Shown: positions 7,523-17,449, counted from the stretch's first letter. The stretch: DNA of 64,000 nucleotides from Myxococcales bacterium 68-20 (GCA_001899635.1 MKVQ01000006.1:217835-281834), one strand, 5' to 3'. Numbers and translations are program-made. Notes: a model not told the origin generated them from the letters alone.

Positions 7523-8749
7523 ATGCGTGTCCTCGTTGCTGACAAGCTTCACCCTCGTGCAGTCGAAGAGCTGCGGACCCTTCCCGTCGACGTGCTCTAC
7601 GAGCCGGAGGTCACGAAGGAGACGCTCGAGTCGAAGATCCCCGGAGTCGGCATCCTCGTCGTCCGCTCCAAAGAGGTGACGCGCAAGGCCATCGAGAGCG
7701 CGCGCCAGCTCAACCTCATCGTCCGCGCGGGGGCCGAGACGCGCACCATCGACGTGAAGGCCGCCAGCGAGCGCGGCATCTACGTGGCGAACTGCCCAGG
7801 CAAGAACTCGTCGGCCGTGGCCGAGCTCGTGTTCGGCCTCATCCTCTCCCTCGACCGCCGGATTCCGGACGCCGTCGCCTCGCTCCGCAGCGGGAAGTGG
7901 GAGCGCCTCGAGTACGGCAAGGCCGAAGGCCTGCTCGGCAAGACGATCGGCATCGCCGGCCTCGGCGCGATCGGCCGTGACGTCGCCTCGCGTGCGAAGG
8001 CGTTCGGTCTCCAGCCGATCGCGTGGAGCAAGAACCTCACGCCGGCGCGCGCCGCGGAGCTGGGCGTCGGCTTCTGCAGCTCGCTCGAGGAGCTCGCGGC
8101 GAAGTCCGACATCCTCACGGTCCACCTCGCGCTGAACGATCGCACGCGCCAGTGCGTGAGCCGCAAGATCTTCGAGCTCATGCCGAAGCGCGCGATGTTC
8201 ATCAACTGCGCACGCCCTGATCTCGTCGACCACGAGGCGATGCAGGACGCGATCAAGAACCGTGGTCTGCGTGTCGGAATCGACGTGATCCCGAACGAGC
8301 CACGCGGCACGAAGGAGGTCGCCTCCGACCTCTTCACGCTCACGACTCCGAGCGCGACGGGCGGCTTCCTCTACGCGACGCCGCACATCGCGGCCTCAAC
8401 CGATCAGGCCCAGCTCGCGATCGCCGCCGAGACGGTGCGCGTCATCCGCTCGTTCCTGCTCGAAGGGACCGTGCCGAACGTGCAGAACGTGATGAACCTC
8501 TCGAACGCGCGGTTCCAGATGGTCATCCGCATGCTCGACAAGGTCGGCACCCTCGCGAACGTGCTCGCCGTCATCAAGCGTCACGGCATCAACGTCGAGG
8601 AAGTCACGAACACCGTGTTCGAGGGCGGCGGCGCTTCCTGCGCCAAGCTCCGCGTCGTCTCGCGTCCGAGCGAGGCGTGCTTCCACGAGATCCGGGCCTT
8701 CGAAGAGGTCCTCCACGTCGACATCGTCCCGCTGCCGAACCTGGCCTGA
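7523..8749 (+). CDS. serA: D-3-phosphoglycerate dehydrogenase-like 2-hydroxyacid dehydrogenase
   Basis: Enzymes of this family oxidise 3-phosphoglycerate with NAD in the first step of serine synthesis. The 408-aa protein has the substrate-binding lobe (RVLVADKLHP, then RAGAETRTID), a Rossmann motif GIAGLGAIG, the catalytic arginine in NCARPDLVD, the glutamate in IPNEP and the histidine in TPHIAAST. A C-terminal ACT-like domain (about 320-408) follows, as in regulated SerA proteins. The catalytic segment NCARPDLVDHEAM differs from the usual NxARGGLVDExAL, so activity on another 2-hydroxy acid is possible. ATG 7523 was preferred to an upstream in-frame ATG at 7406 because the homologous region begins there. 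An AT-rich patch at about 7477-7512 probably holds the promoter, but no clear -35/-10 pair is visible. Confidence 0.85.
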   Translation: MRVLVADKLHPRAVEELRTLPVDVLYEPEVTKETLESKIPGVGILVVRSKEVTRKAIESARQLNLIVRAGAETRTIDVKAASERGIYVANCPGKNSSAVAELVFGLILSLDRRIPDAVASLRSGKWERLEYGKAEGLLGKTIGIAGLGAIGRDVASRAKAFGLQPIAWSKNLTPARAAELGVGFCSSLEELAAKSDILTVHLALNDRTRQCVSRKIFELMPKRAMFINCARPDLVDHEAMQDAIKNRGLRVGIDVIPNEPRGTKEVASDLFTLTTPSATGGFLYATPHIAASTDQAQLAIAAETVRVIRSFLLEGTVPNVQNVMNLSNARFQMVIRMLDKVGTLANVLAVIKRHGINVEEVTNTVFEGGGASCAKLRVVSRPSEACFHEIRAFEEVLHVDIVPLPNLA

Positions 8750-8750
8750 A

Positions 8751-9362
8751 ATGTCGGTCGGCCAGCGCGTGGTGACGGCGTTCGCCGTCCTCCTCCTGGT
8801 GCTCGCCCCTGGGTGCTCCGAGAAGAAGAGCACCGCGATGACACCGGACGCCGCTGCCGTGCTCCAGAGCCCGCTCGACGCGAGCGACGGAGGCAATGCG
8901 CTGGCCGAAGAGGCCGACGCCGGCAGCGCCTACGAGGACACGGCGATGCCGGCCTCGAGCGGCGAGGACCTCCAGAACCGGATGCGTCACCTGCTCGAGG
9001 CGATCTCGCAGAACAACCCCGACCTCGCCAGCGACGCGCTCTTCCCGCGCGATGGATACGTTGCCGTCCGCGACTCCGCCGATCCGCAGAAGGCGTGGGA
9101 CAAGAAGGTCTCGGCCGGCTTCCGCCGCTCGGTCGAGCGGATGCACAAGCGGATCAAGGGCGCCGAGCGTGCGCGGTTCGTGTCCTTCGAGCTAGGCCAC
9201 TCGGTCGTGCAGATCACGCCGAAGAAGCGGGACTTCAAGAAGCCGCTCTGGCGCGTGAAGCACTCGAAGCTCACCTTCACGATCGACGGCAAGACGCGCC
9301 ACCTCGACATCGCCGAGATGACCGCCTGGCGCGGCGCCTGGTACGTCACGCGCCTGCGCTGA
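8751..9362 (+). CDS. Putative lipoprotein of unknown function
   Basis: The 203-aa product begins with a lipoprotein signal peptide (VVTAFAVLLLVLAPGC; lipid-modified cysteine C22), followed by an Asp/Ala/Ser-rich linker to about residue 70. A folded domain of about 130 residues follows, containing ALFPRDGYVAVRD and ITPKKRDFKKPLWRVK. I do not recognise the domain. One base separates it from the stop of the serA-like gene, so the two are co-transcribed, but nothing in the sequence links it to serine synthesis. It is probably anchored in the outer or inner membrane facing the periplasm. Confidence 0.75.
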   Translation: MSVGQRVVTAFAVLLLVLAPGCSEKKSTAMTPDAAAVLQSPLDASDGGNALAEEADAGSAYEDTAMPASSGEDLQNRMRHLLEAISQNNPDLASDALFPRDGYVAVRDSADPQKAWDKKVSAGFRRSVERMHKRIKGAERARFVSFELGHSVVQITPKKRDFKKPLWRVKHSKLTFTIDGKTRHLDIAEMTAWRGAWYVTRLR

Positions 9363-9520
9363 CCGACCGGCAACGAGCAGTCGCCGAAGGGCTCGCACCG
9401 CCGTCGCCACCAAGCGACGAACGTCGAGCCCGCCAAATGAAGACGCGGCGCCCGGCACTCCCCTCGGTGCCCAGGTCGCCGCTTCTCTCCCCCGACGGAT
9501 CGCTCGTCGCTAGGACGCGT

Positions 9521-9709
9521 TCAGAAGTCGTCCTCGACGATCGGCTGCGGGCCCGGGACGATGTGAGCGATGTCCGGATCGATCCCCCCCTCTGCTGCGG
9601 GGCGATCTGCCTTCTCCCTCGCGCGCTCCTGCCGTTTCGCGGCCTTCTCTCGCTGCTTCTCTTGGCGCTGTCGCTCCTTGAGACGCTTGTTCATGCTCGG
9701 GTTTGCCAT
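9521..9709 (-). CDS. Small highly charged protein
   Basis: The 62-aa product starts MANPSMNKRLKERQRQEKQ and is a Lys/Arg/Glu/Gln-rich single helix over residues 6-36. An acidic tail follows, ending PGPQPIVEDDF. AGGAG lies nine bases before ATG 9709, a good ribosome binding site. The composition suggests nucleic-acid or ribosome association, which is inference. It lies downstream of the lipoprotein gene in convergent orientation, and the helicase gene ends 68 bases upstream of it on the same strand. Confidence 0.6.
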   Translation of the reverse strand: MANPSMNKRLKERQRQEKQREKAAKRQERAREKADRPAAEGGIDPDIAHIVPGPQPIVEDDF

Positions 9710-9777
9710 GCGCTTCTCTCCTCTGAAGAAGGCGCGGCGTAGAAAGCCGCGCCGCGCGGTAGTCTAATCGCTGTTGG

Positions 9778-11364
9778 TCAGTAAAGGCGGGCCCCTCGAT
9801 AACGCCGGGACCGACGGCGACGCGTCGACTCACCTGGCATCGCTGCCGGTGCGGCGGGCCCTGCAGGTGCCTCCGGCTGGGGCCGCGCTGCCGCCGCCTG
9901 GGGCCGCGCTGCCGCCGCCTGGGGCCGCGCTGCCGGCTGGGGCCGTGCTGCCGCCTGGGGCCGTGCTGCCGGCTGGGGCCGTGCTGCCACCTGGGGCCGT
10001 GCTGCTGCCCTATCACCGCCCGTTGCCGCGGCGGCGCCATCGACAGTCGGCGCCGCGACCTGCGCCGCGATGTGACCGGCGACCGGGATCGGCTTCTTCA
10101 CGAAGCGCTCGATGTCCCGGAGAAGCGGGCGCTCCTCCGCATCGCAGAACGCAATCGCTCGTCCGCTCGCGCCTGCGCGGCCCGTTCGGCCGATGCGGTG
10201 CACGTAGCTCTCGGGGACGTTCGGCAGGTCGAAGTTGAAGACGTGAGAGACGCCGTCGACGTCGATGCCTCGCGCCGCGAGATCGGTGGCGACGAGGACG
10301 GCGACGGTGCCGACGCGGAAGCCCTCGAGCGCGCGCTCGCGTGCGCCCTGCGACTTGTTCCCGTGGATCGCTTCCGAACGAAGACCGCCACGAGAGAGTT
10401 GCTCGGCAAGACGATTGGCGCCGTGCTTCGTACGAGTGAAGACGATCGAGCGCTCCGCCTTCTCTTCGTGGAGGAGACGCTCGAGGAGGTGGCGCTTCTC
10501 GTTCTTCGACACGAAGTAGACGCACTGCGCGACGCGCTCGGCCGTCGTGACCTCGGGCGCGATGTCGACGCGCACCGGATCGGTGAGGACGCTCGAGATG
10601 AGCTTCGCGATCTCCGTCGGGACGGTCGCCGAGAAGAGGAGCGTCTGACGCTGCTTCGGGACGGCGGCGACGATGCGGCGCACGTCGTGGATGAAGCCCA
10701 TGTCGAGCATGCGATCCGCCTCGTCGAGGACGAGGATCTCGATGCCGTCGAGGTTCGCGAAGCCTTGCTCCATCAGATCGAGGAGCCGGCCGGGAGTCGC
10801 AACGACGATGTCGGGCCGACGGCGAAGCGCTTCTTCCTGCGCGCGCTGACCAACACCGCCGTAGATGACGGAGTGTCGGAGACCGATGTGGCGACCGTAT
10901 GCGGTGATGCGCTCGTCGATCTGCGCAGCGAGCTCGCGCGTCGGAGCGACGACGAGCGCGCGGATCTTTCCCGTGCGAGGTGAACGCGCGAGGCGCTGGA
11001 GGAGAGGGAGGACGAACGCGGCGGTCTTGCCGGTGCCCGTCTGCGCACAGCCGAGCAGATCGCGCCCAGCGAGGACAGGCGCAATGGCGCCTTCCTGGAT
11101 AGGCGTGGGCCGCGTGTAGCCTTCCTGCGCGACGGCCTGAACGAGCTCGCGCGTGAGCCCGAGCGCCGCGAACGCGTTGTGCGACACCGCGTTGCCGGCG
11201 TCCTGCTGCGCTCGAGGTGAAGACGGCGCAGGTCCCGGGCCCGGCTGGACTCCGTCCGCCGACCTCTGGGGTCGAGGCCCAACCGCCCGCGGCGGTGCGC
11301 CTTCGACGCGCGTCGTGTTTCGAGAGGGTCCGGCGGACGCCGAACCGCGTTGAAGCTGAGTCAC
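9778..11364 (-). CDS. DEAD-box ATP-dependent RNA helicase, RhlE-like, with repetitive basic tail
   Basis: The helicase core has a Q motif (AFAALGL...PTPIQ), motif I AQTGTGKT, Ia [13 protein letters not shown] box [11 protein letters not shown] (LLFSATVP), and motifs IV-VI ending [10 protein letters not shown]. It probably unwinds structured RNA during ribosome assembly or mRNA decay. The core is followed by about 60 residues of Ala-Arg-Pro-Gln repeats and an Arg-rich end ([11 protein letters not shown]), likely an RNA-binding disordered tail. The start is uncertain: GTG 11364 gives 528 aa with a Pro/Arg-rich N-terminus, while GTG 11187 just before the Q motif gives 469 aa. It lies downstream of rbfA after a 515-base gap, consistent with a ribosome-related role. 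Confidence 0.88.
   Translation of the reverse strand: MTQLQRGSASAGPSRNTTRVEGAPPRAVGPRPQRSADGVQPGPGPAPSSPRAQQDAGNAVSHNAFAALGLTRELVQAVAQEGYTRPTPIQEGAIAPVLAGRDLLGCAQTGTGKTAAFVLPLLQRLARSPRTGKIRALVVAPTRELAAQIDERITAYGRHIGLRHSVIYGGVGQRAQEEALRRRPDIVVATPGRLLDLMEQGFANLDGIEILVLDEADRMLDMGFIHDVRRIVAAVPKQRQTLLFSATVPTEIAKLISSVLTDPVRVDIAPEVTTAERVAQCVYFVSKNEKRHLLERLLHEEKAERSIVFTRTKHGANRLAEQLSRGGLRSEAIHGNKSQGARERALEGFRVGTVAVLVATDLAARGIDVDGVSHVFNFDLPNVPESYVHRIGRTGRAGASGRAIAFCDAEERPLLRDIERFVKKPIPVAGHIAAQVAAPTVDGAAAATGGDRAAARPQVAARPQPAARPQAAARPQPAARPQAAAARPQAAAARPQPEAPAGPAAPAAMPGESTRRRRSRRYRGARLY
9877..10008. repeat. Seven in-frame 18/21-bp tandem repeats in the helicase tail
   Basis: The plus-strand core CTGGGGCCGYGCTGCC starts at 9877, 9898, 9919, 9937, 9955, 9973 and 9991, giving spacings of 21, 21, 18, 18, 18 and 18 bases. 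All units are multiples of three and encode Ala-Ala-Arg-Pro-Gln-type repeats in the helicase C-terminus, so copy-number changes would keep the frame. Confidence 0.85.
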
Positions 11365-11879
11365 GTTGTCTCTGAGTTTTCCCGCGGCCCGGCCGGCACT
11401 CGTTCTCGAGAGTGCGGGTCCTGCCTGCTCTTCCCTTCGAGCCGCGTCGTACAGGGAGAGCGCGGCGCCGGTCGCGATATCGACCGCGCCACCGCGAGGC
11501 GCCGAGGAATTCCGCGGCCCTCGCCACGCCTTTCCCGGACGCGTTTCATTCGCGAGAGAAGTTCGTGAGCGCCCGAGATGTAACCCACGTGCGCTCCCGG
11601 CGCAAGCCGAGCCGTGATCCGATGCGCAGTGTCTCCGCACGTTCATGACCGTGTTCTCGACGCGCCTTCGCGGGGTTGGCGCTGCGTTCCGGCGTGTCTC
11701 GCTCGGGCGTGTTTCGGCGAGCTCCCGCAGCGCAGCGCCGAGGCCCGCCCATGCAACATCCGCGACGGCGCACGCCGGCACCACGAAGCACCAAGCACGT
11801 TCGAGACTCGAGACGAGCCCGCGACGCGTCGCCTCGTCGCGATCGTTCGACCGAGCGGCGGTCTACCGCCCGTCGAGCG
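11365..11879. other. 515-base gap between helicase start and rbfA end
   Basis: No convincing gene is visible. The helicase reading frame stays open upstream to 11784, but the encoded sequence is Arg/Ala-rich and looks non-coding. The stretch probably holds the promoter and 5' leader of the helicase gene. I see no clear hairpin terminator after rbfA. Confidence 0.4.
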
Positions 11880-12329
11880 TCACTCGGTGTCGTCGCTCTT
11901 CGACTCGCGCTTCACTTCGTCGAGGAGCTGGTCGATGCGGTCACGCGCATCCTGCCCCTCGTCGTAGACGAAGCGAAGCTCCGGGGCCACGCGCAGCCCG
12001 AGGCGCGCGGTGACTGCCTTGCGGAGGCGGCCGCTCGCGCGCTCGAGGGCCTTCTCGGCTTCCTTGCGTCGCGCATCCAGCTCCGCGCCTTCGGACGTCG
12101 TCGCAATGCGGAAGTACACCTTCGCGAGCCGAAGATCGGCGCTGAGCCACGCGCTGGCGACCACGAGCCCTTCGAGGCGCGGATCGGCGAGCTCACGACC
12201 GATCAGGCGCGCGACCTCCTGCCGGAGCTGCACGGCCACGCGGACGGGCCGGCTCGCTCCGTTCTTTGCGCCTTCGGTCATGCCGGAGAGCGGCTTACGA
12301 GCGAGGTTCTTCGAGGGGTCACGCTTCAT
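11880..12329 (-). CDS. rbfA: Ribosome-binding factor A
   Basis: RbfA binds the 30S subunit and helps mature the 5' end of 16S rRNA. The 149-aa protein shows the family pattern: RPVRVAVQLRQEVARLIGRELADPRL, then SADLRLAKVYF, LRKAVTARLGLRVAPELRF, and DRIDQLLDEV near the end. It overlaps the upstream DUF503 gene by 11 bases. ATG 12329 has GGAG six bases upstream, which is why it is preferred to ATG 12335. It ends the rimP-nusA-infB operon. An N-terminal extension of about 18 basic residues precedes the conserved domain. Confidence 0.92.
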   Translation of the reverse strand: MKRDPSKNLARKPLSGMTEGAKNGASRPVRVAVQLRQEVARLIGRELADPRLEGLVVASAWLSADLRLAKVYFRIATTSEGAELDARRKEAEKALERASGRLRKAVTARLGLRVAPELRFVYDEGQDARDRIDQLLDEVKRESKSDDTE

Positions 12330-12645
12330 CGTCATCTCCGTATAGCTCGTCTCCGATCGGAATGAGCTCCGTCGATCGATCTGCCAGGACGGCATCCTCC
12401 TGAAGCTCGGCCGCACGGGCGACCTGCTCGAGCACCGAATCGCAAACGCTCGCCTTGCTCGACACCACCGCGACGCCGAACACGGCCTTCTGGTGGAGGT
12501 CCTGGGCCGCGACCTCGGCGATCGACACGTCGAAGCGCGCCCGGATGCGGTCACGGAACTTCCGCACGACGCCACGCTTCTCCTTGAGCGAGCGAGCGTG
12601 AGGGATGTGAAATGTGAGCTTGAGGACTCCTACGATCATGGCCAT
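12319..12645 (-). CDS. ylxP: YlxP-like DUF503 protein
   Basis: The 108-aa protein begins MIVGVLKLTFHIPHARSLKEKR, the diagnostic start of DUF503/YlxP. These small proteins are commonly encoded between infB and rbfA and are thought to act in ribosome maturation; the molecular role is not settled. Two in-frame ATGs (12645 and 12639) are possible. The C-terminus runs into an acidic GDDDEA tail that overlaps the rbfA start, so translation is probably coupled. Here it is separated from infB by an outer-membrane barrel gene. Confidence 0.88.
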   Translation of the reverse strand: MAMIVGVLKLTFHIPHARSLKEKRGVVRKFRDRIRARFDVSIAEVAAQDLHQKAVFGVAVVSSKASVCDSVLEQVARAAELQEDAVLADRSTELIPIGDELYGDDDEA

Positions 12646-12690
12646 GGCGACCGTTCGCCCCGGGCGCTCGAGGAAACGAGCACCCGGCGC

Positions 12691-13560
12691 TCAGGGTAGC
12701 CGAACACCGACCGCGAAGAGGACGTCGATGCCGGCGAGGCTCCACGTATCGACGCTGCCTCGATCGAACGTGCGGGTTCGATCGCCCGACTCGAGCTTGT
12801 ACTCGTACTCACCGGCGGCCCAGCGAACGCGCGCCTCCCCGCCGATGAAAACGGGCCCGGCGACGAACAGGTTGAGGCCGCCGCCGAAGTTGACCCCGAT
12901 CGACGTGTCGGTGCCCACGTAGCGCGCCGCGCCGTTGTCGACCGAGAGCTGCGAACGCGCGAACACCGGCCCGACGCCGACGAAGGGATAGAAGTCGAGC
13001 TTCTGCTTCGAGCTGGGGAGGCTGATGTGATAGCTGGCGCGCGCCTGCGGCCAGATCTGGCGATGGGAGAACTCGAGCGGAGTAGCCGCGCTGAAGAACC
13101 AGCAGACGGACCCGCAGAAGTCGTATTCGAAGCCCGCGCCGACGGCGAACGTACCGGGGCCGACAGGGACGAGCCCGAGGTCGGCGCTCGCGCCGAGGCC
13201 GATGTACGCGAGGAGGACGTCTGCGTTGAGCGTCGCGCGAACGTCGAGCTGCATCGGCTTGAGCTCGTCCGTCGGCTTCTCCGGCGGCGGCTCCGAGGCT
13301 GCGCCGGCGGGGGAGGTCGGAGCGGTCGCCGCCCCACCAGGACCAGCAGTAGCAGCAGCAGCACTCGGCGCCTCGGCCGGTGGCGGGAGCGGCGGGGGAG
13401 CCTCGGCGGCTGCTCCAGACGCGGCCGGCTCAGCCGGTGCGAGCGGAGGAGGACTCACCTCCGTGGGCTGCTGCGCGCCCACAGGCGCGGCCAACGAGAG
13501 GATTGCGAAGAGGGACGCCGCGGCGGCGGCGATCGCCTTCTGGCGCACGCGAAGGGCCAT
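12691..13560 (-). CDS. Outer-membrane beta-barrel protein with Ala/Pro-rich linker, inserted in the infB operon
   Basis: The 289-aa precursor has a signal peptide (MALRVRQKAIAAAAASLFAILSLAAPVGA), then about 75 residues very rich in Ala, Pro and Glu. The C-terminal 180 residues show alternating hydrophobic strands with Gly and aromatics (FYPFVGVGPVF, GVNFGGGLNLFVAGPVFIGGEARVRW), as in small OmpA/OprF-type barrels. No OmpA peptidoglycan-binding domain is present. The linker could span periplasm or wall. ATG 13560 is chosen because it opens the signal peptide; upstream in-frame codons would mask it. It sits between infB and ylxP on the same strand, with 148 bases to infB, so it may have its own promoter. 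Confidence 0.75.
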   Translation of the reverse strand: MALRVRQKAIAAAAASLFAILSLAAPVGAQQPTEVSPPPLAPAEPAASGAAAEAPPPLPPPAEAPSAAAATAGPGGAATAPTSPAGAASEPPPEKPTDELKPMQLDVRATLNADVLLAYIGLGASADLGLVPVGPGTFAVGAGFEYDFCGSVCWFFSAATPLEFSHRQIWPQARASYHISLPSSKQKLDFYPFVGVGPVFARSQLSVDNGAARYVGTDTSIGVNFGGGLNLFVAGPVFIGGEARVRWAAGEYEYKLESGDRTRTFDRGSVDTWSLAGIDVLFAVGVRLP

Positions 13561-13708
13561 GCCCGCCGAGTAACGCGCCTCCTCGCGGAGAGGCAAGAAC
13601 CCTGCAGACACCGGGCGCGGCCCGACGAAGGATGAGCCGCGCCCTGACGCGCGAAAGCCGCCGAGCGTGAGCTCGACGGCTTCCGGCGTCACTCGAAGCG
13701 AGGGCAGA

Positions 13709-16684
13709 TCAGAGCTTCTGCTTGATCTCCTCGATCTCGAACGACTCGATGATGTCCTTGTCCTTGAGGTCGCTGTAGCCGTCGAGCGAGATACCGCACT
13801 CGAAGCCCTCGGCGACGTCCTTCACGTCGTCCTTGAAACGCTTGAGCGCGTCGAGCTTGCCTTCCCACACCATCGCGCCGTCGCGCATGAGGCGGGCGTG
13901 GTTGTTGCGGCCGATCTTGCCCTGGATGACGTAGCAGCCGGCGACGATGATGCCGCGGATCTTGAAGATCGCACGGACCTCCGCCTTGCCGGAGAGCTTC
14001 TCCACCTTCGTCGTCGGGAGCAGGCCTTCCATGGCGCGCTTCACGTCGTCGACGGCGTCGTAGATGATCGAGTAGGTGCGGATCTCGATCTTGTTCTCCT
14101 CAGCGTGAGCTGCAGCCTTGCCGGCGGGGCGCACGTTGAAGCCGATGAGGATCGCCTTCGCCGCGATGGCGAGGTTGACGTCGCCTTCGGTGATGGCGCC
14201 GACACCGGAGTGGACGATGCTCAGCTTCACCTTCTCGGTCGAGAGCTTGTTGAACGCGGAGTTGAGCGCCTCGCTCGAGCCGTGAACGTCGGCCTTCACG
14301 ATGACGCGCAGCTCCTGCTGATCGCCGGCCTGGAGCCGCTCCATGAGGCCCTGGAGCGAGATGCCCTTGTCGGTGCCCTGCTTGCTCTTGTCCTGCTTGG
14401 CCTTGCGGCTCTCGGCGATCTCGAGGGCCTTCTTCGGGTCCTTGACCGCGTGGAGCGGGTCGCCCGCGGAGGGCACGTCGGAGAGGCCGAGGATCTCGAC
14501 CGGGGTCGCCGGGCCGGCCTCGTGGACCTGCTTGCCGTGCTCGTTCGTCATCGCGCGGACCTTGCCGAAGCCCGGACCCGCGAGGACGAAGTCACCAACC
14601 TTGAGCGTGCCTTCCTGGACGAGGATGCGCGCCACCGGACCACGACCGCGATCGAGGAGGGCCTCGAGCACGACGCCGCTGGCGGGCTTCTTCGGATTGG
14701 CCTTGAGGTCGAGGACCTCGGCCTGGAGGGCGAGCATCTCGAGGAGACCCGGGATGCCGTCGCCGGTGAGCGCGGAGACGTTCGTGAAGATCGTGTCGCC
14801 GCCCCACTCCTCGGGCTGGAGCCCCTGCTCGACGAGCTCGCGCTTGACGCGCTCGGGATCGGCGGAGGGCTTGTCGATCTTGTTCACCGCGACGATGATC
14901 GGGACCTTCGCCGCCTTCGCGTGCGCGATCGCTTCCTTCGTCTGGGGCATCACGCCGTCGTCGGCAGCGACGACGAGGACGACGATGTCCGTCGCACTCG
15001 CGCCGCGTGCGCGCATGGCGGTGAAGGCCTCGTGGCCCGGCGTGTCGAGGAACACGATCGTGCCGGACTGGGTCTGCACCTTGTAGGCGCCGATGTGCTG
15101 CGTGATGCCGCCGGCCTCGCCGCTCGCGACATTGGCCTTGCGGATCCGGTCGAGGAGGCTCGTCTTGCCATGGTCGACGTGACCCATGACGGTGACGACC
15201 GGCGGACGGGGCTGGAGATCCGGGTCGACCTCACCGGTCGTCGTCTCCTCGCCACGCGCCTCGGCGATGTCCTCTTCCTCGGTCGTCGCGACGTTTTCGA
15301 CCTCCCAGCCGAACTCGCTGGCGAGGATCGCCGCGTCGTCCGCGTCGAGGGTCGTGTTGATGTGGATGCCCGTCTTGCCCATGGAGAGGAGCCTCATGAG
15401 GAGCTCCGTCGCCTTGAGGCTCATCTGCGCGGCCATCGCCGAGAGCGTGATGCTCTCCTCGATGCGGATGACCTTCTTGTGGGCCGACATCTCCTTCGTG
15501 GAGACGTTCACCGGGCCCTTGCGGACGTTCATCATGCCGGGGCGACCGAACCGGCCGCCCGGGCCGCCGCGTCCCATCATGCCGGGACGTCCCTGCTGCC
15601 CGGGGCGCATGCCGCCACGCTGCTGACCTGCGCCTGCGCGCGGGTCGAACTGGACGCGACGTGCATTCAGACCGGCGGCGCCACCGCCGATGCCGGTGCG
15701 CTGCGCGCCGATCGGCGTGGGCATCGGGACACCCGGGCGACCTGCCCAATATTCGACGCCGGTCTTCGGCGGCGACGCCACGCGCGGCGGCGGGGACGGC
15801 GGAGCCTGGGTCTGCGGGCGCGGAGCGGCGGCCGCCACTTCCGGTGCCGGCGTGGGCGCGCGCGGCGCCTCGGAGACCGGAACCGGAGCTTGCGGGGCCG
15901 GAGCGACCGAAGCGGGCGCCTCGGCGACGGGAGCCGGAGCCGACGCTGCCGCAACCGGAACGACCTCCTGCACCGGAACGGAAGCCGGCGCCGGGGGCAC
16001 CTCGGGCTGCGCCGCAGGGGCAACCGCGTGCGCCGAGGGCGGCGGCGTCGGGACCTGGGGGGTCACAGGAGTGAGGCTCGTCTGCGAGGGGGGCGCCGCG
16101 ATGGCCGGCTCCGACGTACGCGACTCGGGCGCAGGGGGAACGGCGGCGACGTCGGTGCGCGAGCTCGGACGAGCGGACGGCGGCGCGGGGGGCGCCGAGG
16201 GAACGGCGACCTCGCTCGCGCTGCGGCGATCCTCCGGCACCTCGCGGTAGGCGAGGATGCGCGTGCTCTCGTCCTTTGCGAGCACGTCCGTCGCCGAAGC
16301 GGCCTTCGCCACGGCGGTCTGCGAAGGCGGCGCCTCGATCGCGAGCTGCGAGATGTCGCGGCGCGAGGCGACGTCGTCGAGCACCGGCGAAGACGGCTGC
16401 GCCGCGCTCACCGGTTGGACGGACGCCGGCGTGGACTCCGCAGGAGCCTTGGCGACCGCGCGGCGCTTCAGCACCGTGCCGGCACCACGACGAATGCGCT
16501 CCTCGACGACGTCATGCGTCTTCTGCTTCTCGAGGTTTCGCTTCAGCCGCTCGACCGCCTCGGCTTCGACGGAGCTCATGTGATTGCGCACGTCCGTCAC
16601 GCCGATGGACTGAAAGAGCGTCACGACCTGCTTGGGGTCGAGATTGAGCTGTTTCGCGACTTCATAGACCCGAACCTTGCTCAT
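13709..16684 (-). CDS. infB: Translation initiation factor IF-2
   Basis: IF-2 is the GTPase that brings initiator tRNA to the 30S subunit and promotes subunit joining. The 991-aa protein starts with the IF2 N-terminal helix domain ([20 protein letters not shown]). A long disordered region rich in Pro, Ala and Val follows to about residue 330, then a Gly/Arg/Met-rich patch with [14 protein letters not shown] second IF2 N-like domain and the G domain come next (GHVDHGKT at 501-508, [13 protein letters not shown]). Domains II-IV complete the C-terminus. ATG 16684 overlaps the ylxR/ylxQ stop (ATGA). The linker makes it longer than the roughly 890 aa of the E. coli protein. Confidence 0.96.
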   Translation of the reverse strand: MSKVRVYEVAKQLNLDPKQVVTLFQSIGVTDVRNHMSSVEAEAVERLKRNLEKQKTHDVVEERIRRGAGTVLKRRAVAKAPAESTPASVQPVSAAQPSSPVLDDVASRRDISQLAIEAPPSQTAVAKAASATDVLAKDESTRILAYREVPEDRRSASEVAVPSAPPAPPSARPSSRTDVAAVPPAPESRTSEPAIAAPPSQTSLTPVTPQVPTPPPSAHAVAPAAQPEVPPAPASVPVQEVVPVAAASAPAPVAEAPASVAPAPQAPVPVSEAPRAPTPAPEVAAAAPRPQTQAPPSPPPRVASPPKTGVEYWAGRPGVPMPTPIGAQRTGIGGGAAGLNARRVQFDPRAGAGQQRGGMRPGQQGRPGMMGRGGPGGRFGRPGMMNVRKGPVNVSTKEMSAHKKVIRIEESITLSAMAAQMSLKATELLMRLLSMGKTGIHINTTLDADDAAILASEFGWEVENVATTEEEDIAEARGEETTTGEVDPDLQPRPPVVTVMGHVDHGKTSLLDRIRKANVASGEAGGITQHIGAYKVQTQSGTIVFLDTPGHEAFTAMRARGASATDIVVLVVAADDGVMPQTKEAIAHAKAAKVPIIVAVNKIDKPSADPERVKRELVEQGLQPEEWGGDTIFTNVSALTGDGIPGLLEMLALQAEVLDLKANPKKPASGVVLEALLDRGRGPVARILVQEGTLKVGDFVLAGPGFGKVRAMTNEHGKQVHEAGPATPVEILGLSDVPSAGDPLHAVKDPKKALEIAESRKAKQDKSKQGTDKGISLQGLMERLQAGDQQELRVIVKADVHGSSEALNSAFNKLSTEKVKLSIVHSGVGAITEGDVNLAIAAKAILIGFNVRPAGKAAAHAEENKIEIRTYSIIYDAVDDVKRAMEGLLPTTKVEKLSGKAEVRAIFKIRGIIVAGCYVIQGKIGRNNHARLMRDGAMVWEGKLDALKRFKDDVKDVAEGFECGISLDGYSDLKDKDIIESFEIEEIKQKL

Positions 16685-17403
16685 CGAACCTCCGACGACG
16701 ACCATGCTTCCTCACTCCTGACGTCTTGCGTCCCGGCCACCTCGAGAGGTGACCCTCCGTCGCCTGTCACACGGGCGACGGTCGGAGCAGCGCCGCCAAG
16801 CGCGCTCCGGAACGGTCCAGACATCCGATACGTTTGGGCGATCGCGGCCGCCACGCCCGGGTGGAGGATGGCGACTACCGCCACCTCGTCCCGAGCCATC
16901 AGCGAGCCCAGACGCTGCTTGTCAGCAAAAGCGAGCGCCTTGCCCGAGGCGATCGCTTTCTCCACTTCAGCGAGCTTCGCCGCCGCGGCGGCATCCCTTG
17001 CCACCATGACGAGCTCGGCTCGTTCTTCTCTCAGAGCCTCGACGACGACATCCGAGCCGACGGCGAGCTGACCTGCGCGACGAGCGCCGGTGAGCAGGCC
17101 CTCGATCCGGCGGTCGGCCGCCTTCACGATCTCGTCGCCGATCGCTTTCGCGTCGGCCACGACCTTCGACTTGAAGACACGCGCGAGGCCGCCCTTCAGC
17201 GACTTCGCCACGCAGTCCGGCGTGGGGTGGAAGTGAGCGCCGCGCCCGAACCCCGACCCGGCGAGGTCGACCGCGACGTCGCCGGAGCTCGGGTCGTGAA
17301 CGACGCGCACGAGCTCGTCCGCAGCGGTGTGCTTTCCGCACCCGGCGCACGTGCGCTCGGACCGCTTCCTCGCGGTCTTGGCGCTCTCGTCGCTGGTCGT
17401 CAT
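16681..17403 (-). CDS. YlxR (DUF448) fused to L7Ae-like YlxQ domain
   Basis: Residues about 12-85 are a YlxR/DUF448 domain: ERTCAGCGK, ELVRVV, then GSGFGRGAHFHPTPDCV with its GRGA loop. Residues about 95-190 look like an L7Ae/YlxQ RNA-binding domain (RRIEGLLTGARRAGQLAVGSDVV, ELVMVARDA). In many bacteria these are two neighbouring small genes between nusA and infB; here they form one 240-aa protein. The last 40 residues are not conserved in appearance. ATG 17403 has AAGG nine bases upstream and is preferred to ATG 17412. The stop overlaps infB. An RNA-binding role with NusA/IF-2 is inferred from domains and location. Confidence 0.85.
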   Translation of the reverse strand: MTTSDESAKTARKRSERTCAGCGKHTAADELVRVVHDPSSGDVAVDLAGSGFGRGAHFHPTPDCVAKSLKGGLARVFKSKVVADAKAIGDEIVKAADRRIEGLLTGARRAGQLAVGSDVVVEALREERAELVMVARDAAAAAKLAEVEKAIASGKALAFADKQRLGSLMARDEVAVVAILHPGVAAAIAQTYRMSGPFRSALGGAAPTVARVTGDGGSPLEVAGTQDVRSEEAWSSSEVR

Positions 17404-17449
17404 CGCGAACATCCTTCTTCTTCCCTCGTCTCTGCTCTGGTTCGTCCGA

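Noticed and set aside
13667-17071. 1134-codon plus-strand frame opposite infB
   Set aside because: It lies opposite a clear IF-2 gene and encodes low-complexity Arg/Asp/Leu sequence; a shadow frame.
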